Virus record (IMG/VR): IMGVR_UViG_3300022744_000094
Span: 1 to 24,596 of that record
DNA: 24,596 bases
Origin: a virus
Strand: one strand, 5' to 3'
This document shows, in pieces, positions 15,290 through 22,193 of the stretch (position 1 is its first letter; each line of letters begins with the position of its first letter). The position numbers and the translations under genes were made by a program. Below the pieces are notes generated by a model. It was not told the origin of the DNA. It did no database searches and saw only the letters and a program-made list of their open reading frames with translations.

Positions 15290-17479
15290 CTAGTTCATCT
15301 TGCCCATGTCAATTTCGACACGCTTCTCGCCGGTCAATGGGTCTTTAATCAGCTTGCGAGGGGCTGAGAGCGACTTGAGGGCCTCGCCCATCTTGTCCAG
15401 CGCCTTGGCGATCGCCGTCATGTGCGGGGCTTCAGCCGTGGCCTTCTTGACCTCGCCTTCCTGAACCCGCTGCGCGTCCGTTTCCTTCTCACGCTGCTGG
15501 AAGGAGAAGTCCATCTCTTTCTGCTGACCCGCGTGATGCAGGTCCATAGCCTTGCGCTGTGCCTCAACCTCAAGTGCATTGCGCTGCTTGACCGCGTCGG
15601 CCTCTAGCGACTGCTGGAGCTTCACCCCGTCAATCTGGGCCTGCGCCTGGAGGATTTGCATGGAGTTCTCGAACTTCTGTTGCTCGAGAGCCTGTGCACG
15701 CTGTGTCTTCGCCTGATCGGCCTGGTCCTGACGCTGCAATTCCTCTGCGTGAGCCTGTGCATCGATCTGCGTCATGGCCTGCTTCGACTGAAGCTGTACC
15801 TGTGCCTTGGCCTGCTCGGCTGCTGCCGCTGCCTGCTCTGGTCCCGGCTGGCCTTGAACCGCCTTCTTGGCCTCTTCCATCTTGTCGAGGAGAAGGCGCT
15901 TCTTCGGGAGGCTTGAGGCTTCGATGAGGACTTCAGGCGGGATCGGAATGCCACCCTGCACGAGTTCGGCCAACTTCTGGAATTGTTCTTCCTGAATGAC
16001 TGCCGTGTCAGGCGTGGAGTCGATGATGATGTCCACGTCCATTTTAGCCGGCTGGTTACGCGGTGGCTGGCTCGGGTCAATGACCGGCTGACCGTCTGGC
16101 CCAATCATCGGATGGCCCGGGTTGTTGGGGTCCATCATCAGGGCCGGTTCATTCATCATGATGAACTTTGGCGCGTTCTCGTCATCTGTGACGCGGATGT
16201 ACTTCTGGTCGGTCCAGAACTGCTTGACGCCTTCCCAGAGCGCCCGATAGACGCGGAGAACCCAGTCATCAAAGGCAGCGAGGATAGGTGACTGTTCCGT
16301 CATGCCCGCTTGCTGCTCGGCAAGGATGGCCCTGCCCGACTGGCTTGCACCACCACGCCCCACAATCCCCGGCGTGGGAGATTGGCGGCGCATCTCTTCC
16401 TTGGCATCACGCAGCAACTCAAGGTGAGCCTGTGCGAATTGCTTCTCGCCCAACTCCTCGACCTGACCCTCACGAAGCTGGAGGATGCCGTCCGGCTTGG
16501 CCCATTCGCGGCGGATGTCATCGACATCCATCGCTCCAGGATCAACGCGGAGTTTGCCCACGTTCAGGATGTGAACTGCCTTGGAGCGCGCCTTGTTGAT
16601 GGCGTCCTGCGGCCCAATCATGTCGCGAATGACGCCGTAGCGGACGTTATCGCGGGTCACATATGCCGATTGGGCGATGGTGCATTTCTTGGGACGGCCA
16701 TTGCTGTCCAGATACTTGGACGGTCCAGACTCAAGGATAGCATTCGCCACGAACACGCACTTGTGCCAATCCGCGCCCCTGCGGTGGTACATCTCGAAGC
16801 ACATGACACGGCGGGTTTTACGATCAGCCCATGACCAAGCGCGGTTGGGCCGGTCCTTGAACGTCTCGTTGACCATCGGCGTGGTGTCGATGCTCGCCCT
16901 GATTTCCTTCTCCTTGTCGGGATACAGGTCAATCAGGTCGCTCTCGTCCATCCACTTGGCGATGCCGTCATACGACACGTCGCTGAAGTCGGCTTCCCGG
17001 CTGTAGGGGTCGTAGAAGTACTCTTCAGGCTTGACGCGGGTGACTTGCAGTTCGCCCTGCTCGTCCAGTTCGACCACGCAAGCAGCAGTGCCCCAGATGA
17101 GAAGGTCCTTCAGGGCCTCGCGCTTCTTGGACTGAAGTCGTGTGATGTCTGCGCAGTAGCGCATGGAGTCGGTCGCTACTTCCGCCGCATCCTGATCCTT
17201 CGGGGTACGTCCCCAAGCCTTCGGGTCGGTCTTGCCGCGCTCGACTATGCCGATGATAGCGTTGACGGCTGGCTTCACATGGTTGAACACCAATGCGGGC
17301 TGACCACGGGCCTCAAGCGTTCTGCGCTCCTCGTCGGACCAGTGCTTGCCGTCGTAATAGTCTTGAGAGGCTTGGGAAGCGATGCGCGCGTCTTCCAGCA
17401 AGTCCATAGACGCAACGGCTTTTCGGCGCAGGTTATCCAAGTGCTTGTCCTGCTCGGATGGTCCTGTCTGCTTTGCCAT
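15290..17479 (-). CDS. Portal protein, P22-like
   Basis: With ATG 17479 (overlapping the terminase stop as TAATG) the protein has 729 residues, very close to the P22 portal (725). The N-terminal stem and wing region shows the typical sequence QDYYDGKHWSDEERRTLEARGQPALVFNHVKPAVNAIIG (about 39-77), then LLIWGTAACVVELDEQGE. The middle has ITRDN-like and MIGPQDAINKARSKAVHIL segments. The C-terminal ~200 residues (about 530-680) are an extreme Gln/Ala/Glu-rich helix, corresponding to the barrel or internal helical tube of P22-type portals. The dodecameric portal is the DNA channel at one vertex and docks the terminase. It follows the large terminase directly. Confidence 0.9.
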   Translation of the reverse strand: MAKQTGPSEQDKHLDNLRRKAVASMDLLEDARIASQASQDYYDGKHWSDEERRTLEARGQPALVFNHVKPAVNAIIGIVERGKTDPKAWGRTPKDQDAAEVATDSMRYCADITRLQSKKREALKDLLIWGTAACVVELDEQGELQVTRVKPEEYFYDPYSREADFSDVSYDGIAKWMDESDLIDLYPDKEKEIRASIDTTPMVNETFKDRPNRAWSWADRKTRRVMCFEMYHRRGADWHKCVFVANAILESGPSKYLDSNGRPKKCTIAQSAYVTRDNVRYGVIRDMIGPQDAINKARSKAVHILNVGKLRVDPGAMDVDDIRREWAKPDGILQLREGQVEELGEKQFAQAHLELLRDAKEEMRRQSPTPGIVGRGGASQSGRAILAEQQAGMTEQSPILAAFDDWVLRVYRALWEGVKQFWTDQKYIRVTDDENAPKFIMMNEPALMMDPNNPGHPMIGPDGQPVIDPSQPPRNQPAKMDVDIIIDSTPDTAVIQEEQFQKLAELVQGGIPIPPEVLIEASSLPKKRLLLDKMEEAKKAVQGQPGPEQAAAAAEQAKAQVQLQSKQAMTQIDAQAHAEELQRQDQADQAKTQRAQALEQQKFENSMQILQAQAQIDGVKLQQSLEADAVKQRNALEVEAQRKAMDLHHAGQQKEMDFSFQQREKETDAQRVQEGEVKKATAEAPHMTAIAKALDKMGEALKSLSAPRKLIKDPLTGEKRVEIDMGKMN

Positions 17480-18960
17480 TACGCTGTTTTCCAACTTCCT
17501 TGTGTCGATTGCCTACGATGTCGTGTGTAAGCGTCGTTGGGACGCTTGGTCGGGTCACTCTTGGTCATGAGCGCAGGCCATGCCTCGTCAACCGCGCGGC
17601 CAATCAAGCTGCAACAGTCAACCGCATCATCATGTTTGCCTGCGGGGAAGCGGATAAGCTGATCCACCACGTCACCAGCCCAAGGTGTCTTGGGGAATGC
17701 CACCTTGCCATTCGCCGCTAGTGCTTGGAATGCTCGTGCTCTCGTCGCCTTGTCATGGATGCTCGCCACCCACTCAACGGACGTGAACACCTTGCGCTCG
17801 TTCATGCGGCGGGTCAGGAGGCTTTCAATGGCTCTCCGAATGACACCGCCTTCAGCGAATACGGTAAACGGCTTGTGCTTGGCCACGAGGTCAAGCAGTC
17901 GCTCGATCCAGACCGACGCATCAGTCTGGCCTCGCCACCAATCGATTGCATATAGGGTCGAGTCTGAACCAACGCCCCATACTGCAAACTCAGTCCAGTC
18001 ACCGCCCGCATCCGTAACCGCGAAGTCGCATGTGATGAAAAGGTTGACACGTGGCTTGTCGTCATAGGTCTTGAACCATTCCCTGCGGAAGAACGTGCCT
18101 TCATCTGGCTGCGGGTCTTGCTGGAACAGACTGGACCAGAACCGGGGAAGCGAGTTCGCCCGGATGCGCTCTAAAGCCTCTAGTGGGTAAGCATCGGGCC
18201 AGAGCGCCGCCCCGGTATCTGATATCGCGGGAAGGCAAACCACTTCCCATTTGTCGCCACCAGCTTGCTGCTGCTCTAGCAAATAGCCTGATAGGTCATC
18301 TTCGTGCATTCGGTGGTTGATGAGGACAATCGCCCCACCGGGCTGCAATCGGTTATAGACGCTGCCCTGATACCACTCCTTGACGGCCTTGCGCTCTAAC
18401 TCAGATTGAGCGTCGGCCATTGAACCGAATGGGTCATCGATGATGAACTCATCCGCACCACGGCCCAAAATCGACGACCCGACGCCAACTGAGTAGAAGA
18501 TGCCACCGTGTTTAGTGTGCCATCTGCCAGCGGCCTGACTATCCTCGGCAAGTGTGACCGCAGGGAAAATACGGCTGTACTCTTCTGACCGGATGATGTT
18601 TCGCACTTCACGGCCAACGTCATTAGCAAACGACTCCGAAGCAGAAGCCGCGATGATCTGCCGGTGCGGATTTCGACCAAGGCACCAGGCAGGATAACGC
18701 CGACTGGCCAACTCCGTTTTGCCGTGTCTGGGCGGTAGGAGAAGCATGAGACGGTCGATTTCACGACGCTCAATCCTCTCCAGCTGCTCGGCTATGATGC
18801 GGTGATGTTGTGCAGTGCGGTAGCGTTCGTAGGTGTATTCGGTAAACTCAGTGAGGCTTGCCCTTGCCTGCCTTCGCTTCAACAGTTCCTTCGCTGCCTC
18901 CACGACCTGCGATGATGGCTGCAAGGTCTGCGTCGGTGAGTTCTGAGATGCTGAGTTCAC
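17479..18960 (-). CDS. terL: Terminase large subunit
   Basis: A 493-residue packaging motor with both domains visible. ATPase: LPPRHGKTE (Walker A, K81), EFIIDDP (Walker B, 171-177) and INHRMHEDD (coupling motif, 214-222). Nuclease, RNase H-like: CDFAVTDAGG with D312, VFAEGG with E370, and HDDAVD with D444/D445 as third acidic pair. It cuts concatemers and pumps DNA through the portal. The start is not certain. The longest frame begins at GTG 18960, giving a 113-base overlap with the small-subunit gene and no good ribosome site; a GTG at 18903 is an alternative. The family often begins with the AAKELLKRR helix, which both starts retain. The next gene is the portal, coupled as TAATG. Confidence 0.93.
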   Translation of the reverse strand: MNSASQNSPTQTLQPSSQVVEAAKELLKRRQARASLTEFTEYTYERYRTAQHHRIIAEQLERIERREIDRLMLLLPPRHGKTELASRRYPAWCLGRNPHRQIIAASASESFANDVGREVRNIIRSEEYSRIFPAVTLAEDSQAAGRWHTKHGGIFYSVGVGSSILGRGADEFIIDDPFGSMADAQSELERKAVKEWYQGSVYNRLQPGGAIVLINHRMHEDDLSGYLLEQQQAGGDKWEVVCLPAISDTGAALWPDAYPLEALERIRANSLPRFWSSLFQQDPQPDEGTFFRREWFKTYDDKPRVNLFITCDFAVTDAGGDWTEFAVWGVGSDSTLYAIDWWRGQTDASVWIERLLDLVAKHKPFTVFAEGGVIRRAIESLLTRRMNERKVFTSVEWVASIHDKATRARAFQALAANGKVAFPKTPWAGDVVDQLIRFPAGKHDDAVDCCSLIGRAVDEAWPALMTKSDPTKRPNDAYTRHRRQSTQGSWKTA

Positions 18961-19189
18961 GGGTGGTTTTCACATCCAGGCTTTGCGGGGCTTTGCCGTC
19001 AATGCGGTCTGCAATCTCCTTGAATGCAGCCAAATCCCCCTCTACTGCTTTCTCAACAACAGCAGCGGCAGCTAATGCCAGTTTCCTGCGGCCTTGCGGG
19101 TCGCCTTCCTGTACTCGGTTCACAGCAACCATGAGCGCATCACGGATTAGCTTGTCTTTGCCCTGACCTGAGTTTGAGTTGCCTGCCAT
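18848..19189 (-). CDS. Putative terminase small subunit
   Basis: A 113-residue helical protein immediately before and overlapping the large subunit gene. The pattern KDKLIRDALMVAVNR, GRRKLALAAAAVVEKAVEGDLAAFKEIADRIDGKAPQ (about 11-70) is seen in short phage proteins that regularly precede the large terminase in proteobacterial phages. Its tail has basic and Gly-rich residues. Small subunits bind the packaging start site and control cutting. A classical HTH is not obvious, so the assignment depends mainly on position and this pattern. Confidence 0.62.
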   Translation of the reverse strand: MAGNSNSGQGKDKLIRDALMVAVNRVQEGDPQGRRKLALAAAAVVEKAVEGDLAAFKEIADRIDGKAPQSLDVKTTRELSISELTDADLAAIIAGRGGSEGTVEAKAGKGKPH

Positions 19190-19212
19190 TATCGGGGTGC
19201 TATCTACTTGAT

Positions 19213-19563
19213 TCAGTTGTAGTTATCCGCAGACCGGCCATTCGCCAATCGCGGGATGATGCAGATGCGCAGGACATCCGTGTCACCACTGGACAAGGTC
19301 GCGGAAATATCCACGTAACCGAAGCCTGAGAGCCGCTGGATGATGCGGGTGGTGGTGTTTGATGTGTTGGTGACTGTGGTGCCAGTCGCGGTGCGCGTAA
19401 CCGATGAGATGGTCGCGCCGTCCAGGTAGGCTGTGTAGTCAAGCGTGTAGGTGAGAGCGTCGTCCTCGTCCTGATAGGCTTGGAACTCTTGAGGCGTGAC
19501 TACACTTAGGCCCCTCGCTGAGTGTCTGCCGTTTTGTGCGAGGACGATTGTGCGGTCAGCCAT
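19213..19563 (-). CDS. Phage fibre-tail adaptor-like structural protein
   Basis: A 116-residue protein. Residues about 37-105 form an Ig-like beta domain with the pattern LDYTAYLDGATISSV, TNTSNTTTRIIQRLSG, GYVDISATLSSGDTDVLRICI. This resembles the small fibre-tail adaptor or head-fibre proteins seen near virion genes in many phages. The start directly follows the stop of the 12-codon reading frame (TAA then ATG) and has no separate ribosome site, so its translation probably depends on the microORF. It is the second gene of the late operon, placed before the terminases, unlike the other tail genes. Confidence 0.65.
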   Translation of the reverse strand: MADRTIVLAQNGRHSARGLSVVTPQEFQAYQDEDDALTYTLDYTAYLDGATISSVTRTATGTTVTNTSNTTTRIIQRLSGFGYVDISATLSSGDTDVLRICIIPRLANGRSADNYN

Positions 19564-19602
19564 TTAGCAGCCGCCCTTGCCCTTCTTTTTGCCTTTAGCC
19601 AT
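19564..19602 (-). CDS. Twelve-residue Lys/Gly microprotein, MAKGKKKGKGGC
   Basis: A 13-codon reading frame (ATG 19602, TAA 19564-19566) coding MAKGKKKGKGGC. It has a good ribosome site, AAGGAAC, five to six bases before the ATG, and lies about 20 bases after an intrinsic terminator. The ATG of the next gene directly follows its stop, and that gene has no ribosome site of its own. It may be a leader peptide that couples translation of the next gene, or a very small basic protein with a C-terminal Cys. It is too short to assign a family. Confidence 0.6.
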   Translation of the reverse strand: MAKGKKKGKGGC

Positions 19603-19619
19603 TGCCTGTTCCTTACATG

Positions 19620-19646
19620 AAAAAAGCCCCACGCTGCCGCAGGGCT
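19620..19646 (-). terminator. Intrinsic terminator just before the late genes
   Basis: On the minus strand AGCCCT pairs with GGGGCT (one T-G pair) around a short loop that can itself pair GC/GC, followed by six T. It ends only 17 bases before the first late start codon, so any promoter for the late genes must lie upstream of it and transcription must pass through it. This is the arrangement of the lambda late terminator tR'. Confidence 0.78.
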
Positions 19647-19669
19647 ACCAAGTTTCGGGAGGAGGAAAA

Positions 19670-19696
19670 AGCGGAACCGAACGCAGTTCGGGCGCT
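19670..19696. terminator. Hairpin in the late leader, possible bidirectional terminator
   Basis: On the plus strand AGCG-GAA-CCGAAC-GCA-GTTCGG-G-CGCT forms a six-pair stem with a three-base loop, extended by a four-pair outer stem. T5 follows on the plus side after AACC, and TTTTT follows on the minus side. It could end transcription in either direction, or act as an RNA pause or antiterminator loading structure in the leader. Confidence 0.5.
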
Positions 19697-19702
19697 AACC
19701 TT

Positions 19703-19732
19703 TTTATAACTTAGAGGTCGGATTCAGCGCAA
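19703..19732 (-). promoter_or_regulatory. Candidate late promoter
   Basis: On the minus strand TTGCGC (19732 to 19727) and TATAAA (19708 to 19703) are separated by 18 bases. They fit a sigma-70 promoter with a good -10 and a weak -35. Predicted start is near 19696, at the edge of the hairpin. An inverted repeat lies just upstream. No experimental support; the -35 is weak enough to need an activator. Confidence 0.4.
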
Positions 19733-19750
19733 GTGATAATTTCATCACTT
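19731..19750. promoter_or_regulatory. Perfect inverted repeat AAGTGAT-N6-ATCACTT
   Basis: Two seven-base half-sites separated by AATTTC, overlapping the stop codon of the HTH gene that ends at 19745 and touching the -35 of the candidate late promoter. It looks like a binding site for a dimeric protein. The adjacent HTH gene product is an obvious candidate. Confidence 0.5.
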
Positions 19751-20002
19751 CGGCCATAACTTGCCGATATGTGGTGTCTTTGATGCGTATCGCCTGTCTC
19801 TTGCCTCAACGATGCGCTCGGCCTTCTGCACCAACTGCTTGACTCGAGTTCCGCTGCTCCCGATTACCCTGCCGATGTGAGCGTAGGAATATCCACATGC
19901 GTGCAGGTAGACCGCAATGAACATATGGCCGTCCCAATATGGACGAAGGTACTCGTGGGACTTTCCCTTCGACCATTCTGGTGGCTTCTTAGGCCAGCTC
20001 AT
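19745..20002 (-). CDS. Small HTH protein at the end of the early operon
   Basis: An 85-residue basic protein. Residues about 37-64, GYSYAHIGRVIGSSGTRVKQLVQKAERI, form a helix-turn-helix that resembles sigma factor region 4.2 in its GY-x-x-x-x-IG-x-x-[IL]-G-x-S-x-x-[RT]-V-[KR]-Q pattern. The remainder is basic and aromatic, with WSKG, YLRPYW and a Lys-Pro rich end. It overlaps the upstream gene as ATGA and stops inside the inverted repeat before the candidate late promoter. From place and fold I infer a regulator of late transcription, by binding DNA or acting on RNA polymerase. No match to a known Q protein is claimed. Confidence 0.72.
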   Translation of the reverse strand: MSWPKKPPEWSKGKSHEYLRPYWDGHMFIAVYLHACGYSYAHIGRVIGSSGTRVKQLVQKAERIVEARDRRYASKTPHIGKLWPK

Positions 20003-20499
20003 TTCGCTAACCCGTAATGCCTAGCCAATCCATTCCCTAGCTTGCACAGCACATCAATCGCTTCTGATGGGTTGCCTCCGATATGCTCCATCCACCACCG
20101 ACCAGCAGCCTTACCGTCGAGGATGACAGCGTCAAGGAACAGGGCGGCGTCTGTACGCAGTTTGGTGACGAACTTTATGGCGTTCGCCCTCCTGGCTTGG
20201 GCTGCAAGCCTTATGTCGCTCAACTCTGACATCCCGCCACGGACTGACTGCTGATAACCCCCAATGCAGGCCGGGAGCAGACCGGAGTTGTACCCATCGC
20301 TGCCCCAAATGCCGAAGGCGTCAGCGTGGACTTGCAGGATATGGCCTCGGCGCAGCAGCCAATCAGGTTGACTCTGCTCTACCCTGATCCTCTTGGTTGA
20401 GCGGTCCTCTGGGTTGGGCTGCTCTACGACCCAGAAAGCCTGCCTGCGGGCTTCTGGGGTGCCGTAGTCGCCGCCTTCTGACTCAATGCGCTTCGGCAT
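19999..20499 (-). CDS. Unknown early protein next to the late switch
   Basis: I choose ATG 20499 (166 residues, MPKRIESEGGDYG), because GGTGA lies about six bases before it. The longer frame from 20520 overlaps the previous gene more. The protein is mixed alpha/beta with many Trp and Tyr residues. Residues about 45-60 (DWLLRRGHILQVHADA) and a helical C-terminal half (ANAIKFVTKLRTDAALFLDAVILDGKAAGRWWMEHIGG, then SEAIDVLCKLGNGLARHYGLAK) are visible. Family not recognised. It is the second-last gene before the late control region, the usual place of Q-type antiterminators, so an antitermination role is worth testing but unproved. Confidence 0.6.
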   Translation of the reverse strand: MPKRIESEGGDYGTPEARRQAFWVVEQPNPEDRSTKRIRVEQSQPDWLLRRGHILQVHADAFGIWGSDGYNSGLLPACIGGYQQSVRGGMSELSDIRLAAQARRANAIKFVTKLRTDAALFLDAVILDGKAAGRWWMEHIGGNPSEAIDVLCKLGNGLARHYGLAK

Positions 20500-20707
20500 G
20501 GTCTTCACCGTTTGGCACAATCACCGTAGCCGACACGCTGGAAAGTTTGGGGGCCTTCATCTCCCGCTTCTTGCGCTCCTTGACGGGTCCGATCTTGAGG
20601 GCAGACGGGGCTGTGGCCTTGGAAATCAGGGCGTGAATGTCTGCTGCTAGCTGGTAGCGGGTCTTGGTGGTGTCGTTGAGCAAGTTGAGAATATCTTCGA
20701 ATGTCAT
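20483..20707 (-). CDS. Small unknown early protein
   Basis: A 74-residue protein with the strong ribosome site GAGGAGCTAGAAC just before ATG 20707. The N-terminal part is helical (FEDILNLLNDTTKTRYQLAADIHALISKA), followed by a very basic stretch, PVKERKKREMKAPK, and an acidic end. It could be a small nucleic-acid binding protein. No family assigned. Confidence 0.62.
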   Translation of the reverse strand: MTFEDILNLLNDTTKTRYQLAADIHALISKATAPSALKIGPVKERKKREMKAPKLSSVSATVIVPNGEDHAEAH

Positions 20708-20755
20708 GTTCTAGCTCCTCGGGGTTGAAGTCGAACGCGGGGCAGTAAGCGAGGG

Positions 20756-21394
20756 TCACTCCTCGCAGTCCTTCAAGTTGCAATTGGTTTTTCTGCATGT
20801 TGGTGAACAGGTCGGAAGGCCACGGGAGCGACGGACCACGCAGGTGCGAAGCAGGGCTGACGAGACGGTCATGTCCTGGCTGGCCCTGACTTCGCTCTCT
20901 TCGCCAATTCGGATTTCGTCGGACTTGTTCCAGCCGTACTGCTGCTTCCACTTCAGGACTTCAGCCGCTCGCCTTGCGATGTCATCCGCCGTCAGGTCTG
21001 CCCTCTTAGGCTCAGTGAATGGCTTCTGACCGCCAGCAGGGCCGACGCCAACGGCATCCTCCCAGCTCTCCCGCTCCTCGCGGCACAGGGCCACAATCTC
21101 GGCCAGTGACGGCCACCATTTCAGCGTCCGCAGCGCCTTGGTCACAGACCGCGCCAAGGTCTTGGAGCCAAATGGACGGAGGGCGTTGAACCACTCCTTC
21201 GCCATGAGGGCGGCGGACTCCTGCGTCCTGCCCTTCGGCTCGCCGTAAACAACAGCCAGGCGCTGCAATTGCTCGCCTAGGACGGTCGGCGTGATCGGCT
21301 CACCCGTCGCGGCTTTCAGCTTCTCGAAGCCGGTCAGTGATTGCCCCGAAGACGCCGAGCGGGTGGACACTTGACCCATGCTGTCCTGTTCCAT
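20756..21394 (-). CDS. Putative replication partner protein (P / helicase-loader-like by position)
   Basis: A 212-residue protein with start supported by AAAGG eight bases before ATG 21394, although this overlaps the O-like gene by 95 bases. Residues about 35-110 (LGEQLQRLAVVYGEP, then MAKEWFNALRPFGSKTLARSVTKALRT, then WWPSLAEIVALCREER) form a helical domain. This pattern is common in phage genes following an O-like initiator. The C-terminal 30 residues hold five Cys: C185, C196, C200, C205 and C210, the last four spaced 4-5 residues apart, suggesting a metal site. This tail is unlike the rest in composition, so a frameshift into a false tail is an alternative. No Walker motif is present. Role as helicase loader is inferred from place. 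Confidence 0.58.
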   Translation of the reverse strand: MEQDSMGQVSTRSASSGQSLTGFEKLKAATGEPITPTVLGEQLQRLAVVYGEPKGRTQESAALMAKEWFNALRPFGSKTLARSVTKALRTLKWWPSLAEIVALCREERESWEDAVGVGPAGGQKPFTEPKRADLTADDIARRAAEVLKWKQQYGWNKSDEIRIGEESEVRASQDMTVSSALLRTCVVRRSRGLPTCSPTCRKTNCNLKDCEE

Positions 21395-22100
21395 TTTGCT
21401 TGCCTTTCGAGCTAACGGCCCAATTCACAAAAGTCTGACGCCAATCCTTTTTCAGCGGCTTTGGACAATCAGTGCTTGACCAGTAGTGGCCGAACTTCGC
21501 CACCTCGTGCCGCATGTCGATTGCTCCAAGACCTGCCCGACTGCGAGCCTCGATGGCCGCGTCAATCCATTCGTCAGGCACCACGTTGTCGGGATGCCAG
21601 CGGGTTCCCTTCGATTTCTCAGAAATGGCTTTGGAGGGGTTTGCTTGGGTTTCGGCGTCGCGAATTTCTTCGCGCGCTTCCCCTCCTTGGTCCTTGGTCC
21701 CTTCCTTGGTCCTTGGTCCTTGGTCCTGAACTACTTTTCGCGAGGACTCCGGGAATACTCGCGAGCCTTCCACGAATTGCGGAAACTTGGACGCGGATGG
21801 CTTGTCAATTCGTTGGTGTTCCGCCCATTTCTGCACTTTGATGTACGTTGAACCATCGGCCTCATAACGGACGATGCACCCTTCCCGCTCAAGCTCGTCA
21901 ACCCACCCGTCGATAAGGCCAGGAGCGTCATCGTCGTATGGAAAAAGAAGGCTCGCGAGCATTCGCGAGGCCCCGCGAGTAATCCCGGAATCGTCGCAGA
22001 TCGTCCAAAGCTGGACGAACAGAAGGCGCGCATCACGCGACACGCGGCCCATGCTTTCGCTCTGGGGGAACTCCGGCTTGATGGTGCGTATACGAGCCAT
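21300..22100 (-). CDS. Phage replication initiator, O-like
   Basis: A 266-residue protein. Residues 1-100 (MARIRTIKPEFPQSESMGRVSRDARLLFVQLW, then DDSGITRGASRMLASLLFP, then GLIDGWVDELEREGCIVRY and STYIKVQKWAEHQRID) match the N-terminal winged-helix region of phage replication initiators of the lambda O type. A flexible linker at about 120-140 carries the product of a 7-bp tandem repeat, then a DnaT-like C-terminal part has FGHYWSST and KKDWRQTFVNWAVS. Such proteins bind repeats in the origin, often inside their own gene, and recruit the helicase loader, probably the next gene. AAGGA lies about ten bases before ATG 22100. Confidence 0.75.
   Translation of the reverse strand: MARIRTIKPEFPQSESMGRVSRDARLLFVQLWTICDDSGITRGASRMLASLLFPYDDDAPGLIDGWVDELEREGCIVRYEADGSTYIKVQKWAEHQRIDKPSASKFPQFVEGSRVFPESSRKVVQDQGPRTKEGTKDQGGEAREEIRDAETQANPSKAISEKSKGTRWHPDNVVPDEWIDAAIEARSRAGLGAIDMRHEVAKFGHYWSSTDCPKPLKKDWRQTFVNWAVSSKGKQNGTGQHGSSVHPLGVFGAITDRLREAESRDG
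21685..21724 (-). repeat. Five 7-bp tandem units in the O-like gene
   Basis: On the plus strand CCTTGGT occurs at 21685, 21692, 21704, 21711 and 21718. Only a five-base interruption after the second unit breaks the series. Since seven is not a multiple of three, the frame changes with each unit, giving the linker sequence QDQGPRTKEGTKDQGG. In lambda the origin repeats lie inside the O gene, so this is a candidate replication-origin iteron array. Confidence 0.8.
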
Positions 22101-22193
22101 TCGGCTGATTTCCTTACTGTGTCACTGACTCTAGAAAGTCTTGATTCAGAGGCTCTAACCCAACGTGCTATGGACTCTGATGTTTTCCACAGA

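Noticed and set aside
19727-19734. GCGCAAGT shared between the late promoter and the switch operators (24211-24218)
   Set aside because: An eight-base match in 24.6 kb read on both strands is expected by chance about once, so a shared regulator is not claimed.
20505-20951. 148-residue minus-strand frame overlapping two genes
   Set aside because: It would cover the 74-residue gene with its strong ribosome site; kept only as a possible sign of a frameshift in the gene ending at 20756.
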